Assembly: GCA_012838715.1 (NCBI GenBank)
Contig: DUOR01000256.1
Location: 1-9,107 of the forward strand
Reading direction: 5' to 3'
From: Actinomycetales bacterium
GTDB lineage: Bacteria > Actinomycetota > Actinomycetes > Mycobacteriales > Mycobacteriaceae
DNA: 9,107 bases
Every line of letters starts with the position of its first letter. Position 1 is the first letter of the stretch. This document shows positions 1 to 7,835 of the stretch, one piece after another. The notes beneath the pieces are model-generated. The model was not told the DNA's origin. It ran no database searches and was given only the letters and a program-made list of their open reading frames with translations. A program made the position numbers and the translations under genes.

Positions 1-1289
1 CCGCCGCCGCACCCGCCGCGCCGGCCGCGAGCGTGGCGGTGGCGCAGCCGACGGTGGAGCCCTCGGTGGATCCCGCGGTAGGGACCTCGGCGGAACTCTC
101 GACGGAGACCTCGGCGACGGGCGAGGAAGAGGAACCGTCCGGCCCCGCCCCCGGGCGCCGCGACACGGGCAACTGCGAATTCCGGGAAAACACTCCCCCG
201 GCGGTGAACACTTCGGAGGTGCCCGCCCCCGGCGCCGCCACCCCCACCCCGCTGCCCGTTCCGGAGCATCCGGCGGGCGGGCCGCGCATGGCGGAATGCG
301 ACGTCGTCGCCACCGACGACTTCGAGGTGCCGGAGGACGTGGCCGCATCGTCGTGGCTCGTGTTCGACACGGTCACCGGTGACGTCATCGCCGCGAAGGA
401 CCCGCACGGCCGCTACCGGCCGGCGTCGATCATCAAGGTCCTCGTGGCGTTGGTGGCCCTCGACGAACTGGAGCTGGACGAGGACATCCGCGTCACCGAG
501 GAGGACGCCAACATCGAGGGTTCCCGCGCGGGCCTCGTCGGCGACAAGGACTATTCGGTGGAGACGCTGCTGCTGGGGCTCATCATGAGCTCCGGAAACG
601 ACTGCGCCTCCGCACTGACCCGCGCCCTGGGCGGCGAGGAGGAGGTGCTGCGCAAGGTCAACGAGAAGGCCCGCGAGCTCGGCGCCACCGACACCCGCGT
701 GGCCACCACCAGCGGCCTCGACGGCCCCGGCCAGTCCACCTCCGCCTTCGACATGGGCCTGTTCTACGCCGAGGCCTTCAATGATCCGGAATACCGCCGG
801 CTCAGCGCCACCCGCCTGCACGACATGCCGGGCGACGAGGACAACGGCATCGAGGGCTTCACCATGTCCAACGACAACCAGCTGCTCGCCAGCGGTTTCG
901 AGGGGGCGCTCGGCGGCAAGACCGGTTTCACCGACCTGTCCCGCCACACCTTCGTCGGCGTCGCGGAACGCGACGGCCGCCGGTTGGGCGTCATCATCCT
1001 CGACACCACCGTCGAGGAGGGCCACCGCGCCTGGCAGCAGGCGGCGATGCTGCTCGAGGCCGGGTTCGGGACCCCGGAGGGCACCGAGGTGGGCAATCTC
1101 GCCATCGCCGCCTCCGGCGAGGGCGCGGGCGAACTCGGCGCCGACGACATGGAGGGCGAGATCCTCGACGCCCTCGGCATCGACGGCGGCCCCGCCGCCA
1201 AGGAGCTGGGGTGGGTGCTCGGCATCGCGGGCGTCGGCATCGCCCTCATCGGCTGGTGGGCGATCCGCCGCCCGAAGAAGCGCGGCTGA
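1..1289 (+). CDS. dacB: D-alanyl-D-alanine carboxypeptidase (serine, penicillin-binding, S11-like), 5' truncated
   Basis: This protein removes the terminal D-Ala from peptidoglycan stem peptides outside the membrane. Numbering from the GTG at 33, the three active-site motifs of the family are all present: SxxK as S132-I-I-K135, SxN as S187-G-N189, and KTG at 296-298 within GGKTGFT. A hydrophobic helix at about 392-411 followed by RRPKKRG looks like a C-terminal membrane anchor with a basic cytoplasmic end. About 95 residues before the catalytic domain are rich in Pro, Ala, Thr and Glu, resembling a wall-spanning linker. They contain two cysteines (NCEF and AECD) that could pair. The frame is open to the window edge and no signal peptide is visible, so the true start lies upstream and the GTG at 33 is probably internal. 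It converges on yhjD. Family assignment is firm; the choice of dacB rather than another dac paralogue is inferred from gene neighbourhood. Confidence 0.93.
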   Translation, partial: AAAPAAPAASVAVAQPTVEPSVDPAVGTSAELSTETSATGEEEEPSGPAPGRRDTGNCEFRENTPPAVNTSEVPAPGAATPTPLPVPEHPAGGPRMAECDVVATDDFEVPEDVAASSWLVFDTVTGDVIAAKDPHGRYRPASIIKVLVALVALDELELDEDIRVTEEDANIEGSRAGLVGDKDYSVETLLLGLIMSSGNDCASALTRALGGEEEVLRKVNEKARELGATDTRVATTSGLDGPGQSTSAFDMGLFYAEAFNDPEYRRLSATRLHDMPGDEDNGIEGFTMSNDNQLLASGFEGALGGKTGFTDLSRHTFVGVAERDGRRLGVIILDTTVEEGHRAWQQAAMLLEAGFGTPEGTEVGNLAIAASGEGAGELGADDMEGEILDALGIDGGPAAKELGWVLGIAGVGIALIGWWAIRRPKKRG

Positions 1290-1337
1290 CCACCCCGCGC
1301 GGCCCCGCCCATGCCCCGCGCGACCCCGCGCATGAAT

Positions 1338-1376
1338 GAACCCCGGGGCCCGGATGATTTCCGGGCCCCGGGGTTC
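1338..1376. terminator. Bidirectional terminator hairpin between convergent genes
   Basis: A perfect 16-bp inverted repeat (1338-1353 pairs with 1361-1376) encloses a 7-nt loop. It sits in the 102-bp gap between the stop codons of the carboxypeptidase gene (+) and yhjD (-). There is no long T run on either side, as is common in high-GC actinobacteria. The position and the strength of the GC-rich stem support termination for both strands. Confidence 0.85.
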
Positions 1377-1391
1377 GGGGTTTCGGGCGGG

Positions 1392-2426
1392 TCAGCGCAG
1401 GCGCAGCAGCTTGGCGACGCCGTCGCGGGAACCGCCGCGGGCGGCTTCCGGGCGGACGTGGATGACGGCCGGGGCCGGCAGGTCCGGGTCCTCCATCGCC
1501 ATGGCCTCCTCGGTGGTGGCCGTCCAGGCCGAGGCGTACATGGTGATGCGCCAAATCAGGTAGAACACGACCATCAGACCGATGATGGGGCCGAAGACCG
1601 CGCCGGCCGGATTCGACAGCGCGTTGGAGAAGAACAGCGAACCCAGCTGCTTGACCACCTCGAGACCGATGGCGCCGATGACCGCGCCCTGCGCCGCCTG
1701 CTTCATGGGGACCTTGCCGCGCGGCAGCGAGGCGATCATCCAGAAGAACAGCACCCAGTTGGCCAGCAGACCGACGACGATGGCGACGACGGTCGTCAGC
1801 ACGCCGATGCCGGGGACGTCACCCAGGCCAATCCGGTCCATCAGCGACTGGGTCAGGCCGGAGGAGCCGACGGCGGTGATGCCGAAGGTCAGGGCGATCA
1901 TCACCATCATGCCGAGCAGGCGGATGAAGTCGCGCAGCTTACCGAGCGCGAAGTTGTCGGCGATGATGGGGCGGCGCCACAGGGCGGTGACACCCATGCG
2001 CAGGTTGCCCATCCAGCTCAGGCCCGACCACAGCGCGGTGACGAAACCGATGGTGAACACGCCGCCGGCCTGGCTGATGGCGCTCTCCAGGATGTCGTTG
2101 ACCGTGTTGCCCAGGTCGCCCTCGACGGCCTCGGTGATCTGGTCCTGCAGCTGGGTCAGCAAATCCTCGTTGCCCCGCAGCACGAGGCCGAGGATGGCGA
2201 ACGCGAGCATGAGCACCGGGAACACCGACAGCACCGAAAAGTAGGTGACGCCCGCGGCGAAATGGTTGCCGCCCTGCTCGGTGTAGCGCTCCTGCATCCG
2301 CATGATGTGGTCGAACCAGCCGTGCTTCATGCGGAGCTTGTCGACGAAGCCCGGATCGTCGTCGGTGACCCTTTCGATTCCGTACCTGTCGGTCTTCTTC
2401 GGATCGGGTCGGGTAGTCGTGGCCAC
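1392..2426 (-). CDS. yhjD: YhjD/YihY/BrkB family inner-membrane protein
   Basis: A 344-residue integral membrane protein of the YihY/BrkB family, whose transport substrate is not firmly known. After a charged cytoplasmic N-terminus it carries the family-like block GGNHFAAGVTYFSVLSVFP, where the first TM helix begins. About five more hydrophobic segments follow (GFVTALWSGLSW, RLLGMMVMIALTF, VLTTVVAIVVGLLANWVLFF, AAQGAVIGAIGLE, FGPIIGLMVVFYLIW), and the tail is Arg-rich. I chose the GTG at 2426 because AGCAGG lies 7 nt upstream and the protein then begins ATTTRPDPKK. An in-frame ATG at 2501 would add 25 Arg-rich residues with several rare codons (CGA, TTG, TCA, AAA, GCA) but sits 7 nt after a -10 box, so a leaderless longer form is possible. 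It lies 143 nt downstream of trpS on the same strand, as the homologous genes do in M. tuberculosis (Rv3335c, Rv3336c). Confidence 0.9.
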   Translation of the reverse strand: MATTTRPDPKKTDRYGIERVTDDDPGFVDKLRMKHGWFDHIMRMQERYTEQGGNHFAAGVTYFSVLSVFPVLMLAFAILGLVLRGNEDLLTQLQDQITEAVEGDLGNTVNDILESAISQAGGVFTIGFVTALWSGLSWMGNLRMGVTALWRRPIIADNFALGKLRDFIRLLGMMVMIALTFGITAVGSSGLTQSLMDRIGLGDVPGIGVLTTVVAIVVGLLANWVLFFWMIASLPRGKVPMKQAAQGAVIGAIGLEVVKQLGSLFFSNALSNPAGAVFGPIIGLMVVFYLIWRITMYASAWTATTEEAMAMEDPDLPAPAVIHVRPEAARGGSRDGVAKLLRLR

Positions 2427-2508
2427 CGCCGCACCTGCTTTCGTCGTTGAGGGCAAGCGCCGCGACCATCGACCGGTCCCGGGCGCCCGGGCGAACGTCA
2501 TCGCCGAC

Positions 2509-2514
2509 AGTTTA
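2509..2514 (-). promoter_or_regulatory. -10 element TAAACT upstream of yhjD
   Basis: On the minus strand TAAACT matches the actinobacterial TAnnnT -10 pattern. It ends 7 nt before an in-frame ATG (2501-2499), so transcription would begin at or next to that ATG. No convincing -35 element is visible. The spacing is the same as for the trpS and amidase -10 elements. If the GTG at 2426 is the real start, the same promoter gives a leader of about 75 nt. Confidence 0.5.
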
Positions 2515-2569
2515 CCGGCATGCACCGGGGCGCCGCCGGGCAACCGTCGGCAAGCAGGAAAAGTGCAGC

Positions 2570-4200
<1,631 letters not shown>

Positions 4201-4249
4201 GCCGTTCCCCTTTCCGCAGCTCCCGGCAAACCCCGGGCCACTCCCGGGC

Positions 4250-4287
4250 ACCCGTTGCCGCGGGGCCGCGGAGGCCCCGCCACGGGT
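4250..4287. repeat. Interrupted inverted repeat in the divergent intergenic region
   Basis: An inner 8-bp perfect stem (4260-4267 with 4273-4280, 5-nt loop) is nested in an outer 6-bp stem (ACCCGT 4250-4255 with ACGGGT 4282-4287). It lies between the divergent starts at 4200 (-) and 4418 (+). It may be a leader hairpin of the minus-strand gene or a regulator-binding region. No function can be assigned. Confidence 0.5.
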
Positions 4288-4404
4288 ACGGTGTCCCGGT
4301 TTTCACGTCACACGAGTGTTGCACAATCACCCGCGCCGTTCCGAAACCTCCCCCCGTATTCGTGGGAAACCCGCCGGTGGCCGCCGGGGTTCGGGTGGCC
4401 CCTC

Positions 4405-4410
4405 TAATCT
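4405..4410 (+). promoter_or_regulatory. -10 element TAATCT of the amidase gene (leaderless architecture)
   Basis: TAATCT matches TAnnnT and ends exactly 7 nt before the GTG at 4418 (spacer GGTGGAC). The GTG then begins a textbook lipoprotein signal peptide, so promoter and start support each other. No strong -35 is visible. Confidence 0.65.
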
Positions 4411-4417
4411 GGTGGAC

Positions 4418-5311
4418 GTGAACACCCTTTCCCGCCGTTCCGGTCTTTCCCTCGTCATCGCGACCGTCGCGATGCTGGTGACCGGATGCACCATCGGCGA
4501 CGTCGGCGAAGCCGTCCGCGACGACGCCGACATGCGCGCGTCGGCAAGCGCCTCCGCCTCGCAGGGCCGTGACGCGCCCAGCCCCACGCGGGGGACGTCG
4601 GGCGAGCGGGGCACCTCCACGTCCGCCGCGCCGTCGGCGCCCGAATCGGCGCCGGCACCCGTCGACGGCGACCTCACCGGCCGCACCATCTACCTCGACC
4701 CGGGGCACGCCGCGGTGATGCCCGCCAACAACCCGCAGGTCACCGACGGCCGCGGCGGCACGAAGCCCTGCCAGGTATCCGGCACCACCGCCAACGACGG
4801 CTGGCCCGAGCACACCTTCAACTGGCTGATGGCCATGGAAATCAAGGATCAGCTCGAGGCTCTCGGCGCCACCGTCCAACTGTCCCGCGAGGACGACTCC
4901 GGCGTCGCCGACTGCATCGACCTCCGCGCGGAGAAGGAGAATTCCTCCGCCGCCGACGTCGTCGTCAGCCTGCATGCCGACGGCGCCGGCGAAGGCAACC
5001 GGGGCTTCCACGTCATCACCGTCGCCGCCCCCCTGCCCGGCAACGACGCCGAAGGCTCCGCGGAACTCGCCGCCAACATCCGGGACGGATTCCTCGCCGG
5101 CGGCTTCACGCCGTCGAACTACCTCGGCGTCGACGGAATCGACCACCGCAGCGACCTCACAGGGCTGAACCTGTCGACCAAACCGAAGGTGCTCGTCGAA
5201 TTCGGGAACATGCGCGACTCCGCCGACATCGCCCTGCTGGCGTCGGAGGACGGCCGCACGGGAATGGCGCAGGCGGTGGTCCGGGGAATCATCGCCACCA
5301 TCGGCCAATAG
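4418..5311 (+). CDS. N-acetylmuramoyl-L-alanine amidase (Amidase_3, Rv3717/Ami1-like), predicted lipoprotein
   Basis: This zinc hydrolase cuts the bond between N-acetylmuramic acid and L-Ala of the stem peptide, outside the membrane. From the GTG at 4418 it is 297 residues. Residues 1-23 are a signal peptide (SRR, then a hydrophobic stretch) ending in the lipobox V-T-G-C24, so the mature protein should be lipid-anchored. A Ser/Pro/Ala-rich linker to about residue 85 precedes the Amidase_3 domain. Likely zinc ligands are H97 (LDPGH), E131 (WPEHTF) and H186 (SLHAD), with catalytic E261 (VEFGNM). C118 (TKPCQ) and C166 (ADCID) match the cysteine pair I recall in M. tuberculosis Rv3717, and TDGRGGTKPCQ and RGFHV are also very similar to it. 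The longer frame back to 4187 would hide the signal peptide and is rejected. The first gene of the paralogue cluster follows after 98 nt with no obvious terminator, so read-through is possible. Confidence 0.95.
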   Translation: MNTLSRRSGLSLVIATVAMLVTGCTIGDVGEAVRDDADMRASASASASQGRDAPSPTRGTSGERGTSTSAAPSAPESAPAPVDGDLTGRTIYLDPGHAAVMPANNPQVTDGRGGTKPCQVSGTTANDGWPEHTFNWLMAMEIKDQLEALGATVQLSREDDSGVADCIDLRAEKENSSAADVVVSLHADGAGEGNRGFHVITVAAPLPGNDAEGSAELAANIRDGFLAGGFTPSNYLGVDGIDHRSDLTGLNLSTKPKVLVEFGNMRDSADIALLASEDGRTGMAQAVVRGIIATIGQ

Positions 5312-5409
5312 GAACCGCACAGCGGCGGCGCACGCGGCGCACACGCAACCGAGACAGCACGTACAAGCACGACAGCACATTGAAGAAGGACACGGGGAGC
5401 GCACTCACC

Positions 5410-6120
5410 ATGAACCAGCAATACGGCTCATACGACGACTGGGGTTACGAGCCCACCTCCGAATGGCAGCCCCAACAGCCGCCGCAGCAGCCCTACCCGC
5501 CGTACCAGCCGCCGCAGGAACCGCAGGGCGGAGGCGGTGGCGGCAACTCGGGCCTGCTCATCGGCATCATCGGCGTCATCGCGGCGCTGGTGATCGTCGC
5601 CGGCGTCGGCGTCGTCCTGTTCATGCGCGACGACGATGACGACGTCGAGGCCCGCGACACCGCGGTGGTCAACGACTCCCGCCGGACCGCCGACCGGGCC
5701 AGCGAAGACGCCCCGCCGTCGACGGAAACCCAGACGGAAACCGCGACCGTCACCGAAACGCGCACCCAGGCGCCCGCCCCCGCCCCCAACTCCGGCGGCT
5801 CCGGCGGTTCCGACCGGTACACCGCCGGCCCCGGACAGTACGGCGTGGGCCTGAACACCTACCGGAGCTGCGGCGACGTCGGCGGCACCAGCTGGGTCGG
5901 CACCGGCCACTCGACCACCACCTGCGGTTTCGCCGAGAACGTCGCCCGCGAACTCGCCTACGAGAGCATCTCCGCCGCACCGCTGACGGTCACCGCCTAC
6001 AGCCCGACGACCCAGGAGAACATCTCGATGTCCTGCCGCCGCGCCCAGGACTCCGAACTCGACCCGGTGTTCAAGTGCGAGGGCGGCCGCAACGCCGTCG
6101 TGTACGTCTACCCGTACTGA
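5410..6120 (+). CDS. Single-pass membrane protein with four-cysteine extracytoplasmic domain (paralogue 1)
   Basis: A 236-residue protein with no functional name that I know. Residues 1-45 are rich in Gln, Pro and Tyr and end in a Gly run. A TM helix spans about 48-72 (LLIGIIGVIAALVIVAGVGVVLFM), followed at once by R-DDDDD. Residues 80-135 form a Thr/Glu/Pro linker. The C-terminal domain has C154, C172, C209 and C223. Its pattern TTCGFAENV...VTAYSP...MSC...KCEGG..AVVYVY resembles a module I recall at the C-terminus of many actinobacterial exported proteins (SCPFAxNV...SPVTG...MxC...CTGGNxAVVY). The N-terminus is probably inside and the C-terminus outside, with two disulfides. I chose the ATG at 5410, with GGGGAG 10 nt upstream, over the TTG at 5380. 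It is the most diverged of the three paralogues and the one closest to that wider module. Confidence 0.85.
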   Translation: MNQQYGSYDDWGYEPTSEWQPQQPPQQPYPPYQPPQEPQGGGGGGNSGLLIGIIGVIAALVIVAGVGVVLFMRDDDDDVEARDTAVVNDSRRTADRASEDAPPSTETQTETATVTETRTQAPAPAPNSGGSGGSDRYTAGPGQYGVGLNTYRSCGDVGGTSWVGTGHSTTTCGFAENVARELAYESISAAPLTVTAYSPTTQENISMSCRRAQDSELDPVFKCEGGRNAVVYVYPY

Positions 6121-6169
6121 TTTCGCCGCTGATTTCGCCGGCTGACCGGGACATCCCGGCCGACCGGAC

Positions 6170-6223
6170 GGTCACCCCGTGCCGGGCGGCCACCCCGTGC
6201 GGGGTGGCCACCCCGTGCCGGGT
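6170..6223 (+). repeat. 18-bp tandem repeat, three copies
   Basis: Three head-to-tail copies of an 18-bp unit (6170-6187, 6188-6205, 6206-6223) share the core CACCCCGTGC and differ at one to three positions. A partial fourth copy (GGTCATCC) follows. The repeat starts 50 bp after the stop codon of paralogue 1 and is non-coding. Confidence 0.85.
6188..6209 (+). terminator. Possible terminator of paralogue 1 formed by the tandem repeat
   Basis: Repeat copies 2 and 3 fold into a perfect 9-bp stem (6188-6196 with 6201-6209) with a GTGC loop. There is no T tract. A neighbouring palindrome (6201-6214) competes with this fold. The hairpin is a plausible terminator because no other strong candidate follows paralogue 1. 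Confidence 0.4.
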
Positions 6224-6267
6224 GGTCATCCGACCATCTTCGCTGCACGGAACCCGTCCGGATGACC
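6224..6267. repeat. 9-bp inverted repeat with 26-nt loop
   Basis: GGTCATCCG (6224-6232) is the exact reverse complement of CGGATGACC (6259-6267). The left arm begins immediately after the third full tandem-repeat copy. The pair could be a regulator-binding pair or a large stem-loop. Confidence 0.5.
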
Positions 6268-6327
6268 CCTAAACAGGTTGGGGCGACAGGCAAAACCCCT
6301 GTTGACGGGGCGCCCGAAACAACTCCG

Positions 6328-6355
6328 TGCCACCCGCGCATCCCCGATATATGGT
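6328..6355 (+). promoter_or_regulatory. Candidate promoter of paralogue 2
   Basis: GTGCCA (6328-6333, close to TTGCCA) and TATGGT (6350-6355, TAnnnT) are separated by 16 nt, in the only AT-rich stretch of this intergenic region. Transcription would start near 6362, leaving a leader of about 180 nt before the ATG at 6544. Confidence 0.45.
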
Positions 6356-6361
6356 TTGGGT

Positions 6362-6433
6362 ATGAATTTTCGGCTCTGCCGGCGTCCCCTCCAGGGGCAT
6401 TCGACGGGCGTTTGTTCTAAGGAATCCCGCTGA
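6362..6433 (+). CDS. Possible 23-codon leaderless leader ORF upstream of paralogue 2
   Basis: An ATG 6 nt after the TATGGT box opens a 23-codon frame (MNFRLCRRPL...KESR) ending at TGA 6431-6433. It is basic and has two cysteines. The stop codon falls in the loop of the hairpin at 6424-6444. Third-position composition is less GC-biased than in the neighbouring genes, so it may not be translated. If it is, it would be a regulatory leader peptide rather than a structural protein. Confidence 0.25.
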   Translation: MNFRLCRRPLQGHSTGVCSKESR

Positions 6434-6463
6434 AGATGCGGGATCGGGTGGCGTGAGCCACCC
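6424..6463 (+). promoter_or_regulatory. Two adjacent RNA hairpins in the leader of paralogue 2
   Basis: Hairpin 1 is a perfect 7-bp stem (ATCCCGC 6424-6430 with GCGGGAT 6438-6444, 7-nt loop). Hairpin 2 is a perfect 7-bp stem (GGGTGGC 6446-6452 with GCCACCC 6457-6463) closed by a GTGA loop, a GNRA-type tetraloop, and followed by TCTTAAT. The pair sits between the likely transcription start and the ribosome-binding site, where an attenuator or structured leader would be. I do not recognise a known riboswitch class. Confidence 0.5.
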
Positions 6464-6530
6464 TCTTAATCGACTCAGACAGCTTCGGCTCGGCCGACGG
6501 CGGCGAAACCCGGCGACGGCCAGATTCATC

Positions 6531-6536
6531 GGAGGG
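6531..6536 (+). promoter_or_regulatory. Shine-Dalgarno GGAGGG of paralogue 2
   Basis: GGAGGG lies 7 nt before the ATG at 6544 and fixes this start. Paralogue 3 has the same spacing and a near-identical context. CCCTCC at 6387-6392, earlier in the same leader, is exactly complementary and could mask it. Confidence 0.85.
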
Positions 6537-6543
6537 ACAGAAA

Positions 6544-7416
6544 ATGAACTCGAACCGACCGAACGACGGTGGGGGCGACGGCCTCGGGGGCGATCCCTGG
6601 GATCAGGGCGGACCGAATTCCGGTGCCGGCGGTTCTGAGCCCTACGGCCAGGATCCGTACCAGCAGCCCTACGGCCAGCAGGGCCAGCCCGACCCCTACC
6701 AGCAGCCCTACGGCCAGCAGGGCCAGCAGGGTTACGACCAGACCCAGGCCTGGGGGCAGAGCCCGTACGGCCAGGACGCCTCCGGCCAGGCCCCCTACGG
6801 CCAGGACCAGTACCAGCAGCAGGGTGCCTACGGCGCGTACGGCGCGGCCGGCGGACCGGGTGGCCCCGGCGGCCCGGGCCAGAATGAAGGCAAGAGCAAG
6901 ACCGGCCTCATCGTCGGTCTGGTCGGCGGCCTGGTGGCGCTGATCGCCATCATCGGTGGCCTGATTTTCTTCCTCGGCGGAGACGACGAGGAGCCCACCG
7001 CCCGGGAGGGGCGCACGACTTCGGAGCGCGAAACCACCGCGACCAGCGATGACACCGGCACCGCGACCTCCACCACCCGGGAAACCACCACGACCACCAC
7101 CACGACCAGCGACGGCGACTTCTCGGCGGCCCCCGGCTACTACGGCACCGGCCTGGACATCGACAAGGGCTGCACCGCGCCGGAAGGCATCCGCTGGGTC
7201 GGTTCGGGCATGTCCTGGACCACCTGCGCCACCGCCGAGGAAGTCGCATCCCAGCTGGTCGGCTACGACGTCGACGATGCGCCCGTTTCGGTCACCGCCT
7301 ACGACGACATCCTCGACAAGGACGTCGACTTCACGTGCGATGAAATCACCGACGGCGACGGCGACTCCCTCTTCGAGTGCACCACCGACCTGGACACCGT
7401 GTACGTCTACCCGTGA
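6544..7416 (+). CDS. Single-pass membrane protein with YGQ-rich N-terminus and four-cysteine domain (paralogue 2)
   Basis: A 290-residue protein of unknown function. Residues 30-112 are a low-complexity tract built on PYGQ/QQPYGQQG motifs and ending in Gly-Pro repeats. A TM helix spans about 120-144 (GLIVGLVGGLVALIAIIGGLIFFL). It is followed by GGDDEE and a Thr-rich linker (about 150-190, including eight consecutive Thr) that would suit O-mannosylation. The C-terminal domain has C210, C228, C265 and C279, with the same 18-37-14 spacing as paralogue 1, and ends in TVYVYP. No signal peptide precedes the low-complexity tract, so it should be cytoplasmic and the cysteine domain outside. The start is set by the GGAGGG site. 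Expression may depend on the structured leader upstream. It begins MNSNRP, as paralogue 3 does. Confidence 0.88.
   Translation: MNSNRPNDGGGDGLGGDPWDQGGPNSGAGGSEPYGQDPYQQPYGQQGQPDPYQQPYGQQGQQGYDQTQAWGQSPYGQDASGQAPYGQDQYQQQGAYGAYGAAGGPGGPGGPGQNEGKSKTGLIVGLVGGLVALIAIIGGLIFFLGGDDEEPTAREGRTTSERETTATSDDTGTATSTTRETTTTTTTTSDGDFSAAPGYYGTGLDIDKGCTAPEGIRWVGSGMSWTTCATAEEVASQLVGYDVDDAPVSVTAYDDILDKDVDFTCDEITDGDGDSLFECTTDLDTVYVYP
6658..6726 (+). repeat. 39-bp-period direct repeat inside paralogue 2
   Basis: Thirty nucleotides at 6658-6687 recur without change at 6697-6726. The 39-bp period encodes the 13-residue unit DPYQQPYGQQGQ(P/Q) twice. Exact nucleotide identity, not just protein similarity, points to a recent in-frame duplication. 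Confidence 0.9.
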
Positions 7417-7467
7417 TTGCCGCGGGCATGACCCCGCCCCAGCCGCGCGGTGGCTGACACCAACTCG

Positions 7468-7504
7468 AAACCGGCCTTCCCACTTCCCGTGGGGAGGCCG
7501 GTTT
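7468..7504 (+). terminator. Intrinsic terminator of paralogue 2
   Basis: A 14-bp stem (7468-7481 with 7491-7504, one T-G wobble) with a 9-nt loop ends in GTTT and is followed by CTTCGTTT. It lies 51 bp past the stop codon. The hairpin is nearly identical to the one after paralogue 3. Confidence 0.92.
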
Positions 7505-7822
7505 CTTCGTTTCCCGGCTTCAAAGATCCTCGATTCAAAACCGCATTGCCGTGGACTGTTTGCAGTGCACCCCCGGTTCGGGTTGATCACGGGGCAAAAA
7601 TACCTGGTGGCCACCGGCCGGAGCCTTTTGACCAGCAGTTACGCCGCGGACCGTAATAGGATTTCCGCGCGGGTTTCCGGATTGCGGATACCTGGGCGCA
7701 AGGCTTTCCGGGACGCGATTCACCGATGCACGGGGTGCCTGATCGCGCCTGACGTGCCCGCGTACATGACTTGAGCGGTTTCCGCGCAGCCAATGACGGT
7801 TCCCGGTCCCCGATCGAATTTC
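7505..7822 (+). other. Intergenic region upstream of paralogue 3
   Basis: After the terminator of paralogue 2 there is no convincing gene on either strand. The frames that stay open here lack ribosome-binding sites and family resemblance. The stretch is less GC-rich than the genes and holds a candidate promoter at 7628-7662. The rest looks like untranslated leader for paralogue 3. I see no strong hairpin pair like the one before paralogue 2. Confidence 0.5.
7628..7662 (+). promoter_or_regulatory. Candidate promoter of paralogue 3
   Basis: The AT-rich patch GTAATAGGATTT contains two possible -10 hexamers, TAATAG (7654-7659) and TAGGAT (7657-7662). TTGACC (7628-7633) is a -35-like hexamer, but the 20-nt spacer to TAATAG is long. 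The predicted leader is about 165 nt. Confidence 0.35.
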
Positions 7823-7828
7823 GGAGGA
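7823..7828 (+). promoter_or_regulatory. Shine-Dalgarno GGAGGA of paralogue 3
   Basis: GGAGGA lies 7 nt before the ATG at 7836. The layout matches paralogue 2, and both proteins begin MNSNRP. This makes 7836 the true start. The ATG at 7793, which opens the uninterrupted downstream frame, has no such site. Confidence 0.85.
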
Positions 7829-7835
7829 ACGAAGA

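Larger units (their letters stand above)
6121..6543 (+). other. 423-bp intergenic region between paralogues 1 and 2
   Basis: The left half holds an 18-bp tandem repeat, a hairpin and a long-loop inverted repeat, listed separately. The right half holds a candidate promoter, a possible short leaderless ORF, two adjacent hairpins and the Shine-Dalgarno of paralogue 2. A further 6-bp inverted repeat (AACAGG 6272-6277, CCTGTT 6298-6303) lies between. No conventional gene or tRNA is visible on either strand. Confidence 0.6.

Noticed and set aside
1311..2450. Long open frame on the + strand across yhjD
   Set aside because: Its translation is a Gln/His/Asp/Gly-rich shadow of the minus-strand gene with no hydrophobic or family pattern, whereas the minus-strand product is a clear BrkB-type membrane protein.
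4301..4325. GlxR/CRP-type operator near the ACACGAGTGT motif in the divergent region
   Set aside because: The motif is only a 4-bp inverted repeat around GA and does not fit the TGTGA-N6-TCACA layout.
6170..6223. CRISPR array
   Set aside because: The units are directly head-to-tail with no unique spacers and only 18 bp long.
6341..6543. Known riboswitch (c-di-AMP, SAM, TPP, cobalamin) in the leader of paralogue 2
   Set aside because: I could not find the conserved core motifs of these classes. Only generic hairpins are visible.
6526..7614. 362-codon minus-strand open frame over paralogue 2
   Set aside because: Antisense shadow of a GC-biased gene. It has no ribosome-binding site that fits, and the + strand has a site, start, TM helix and terminator.
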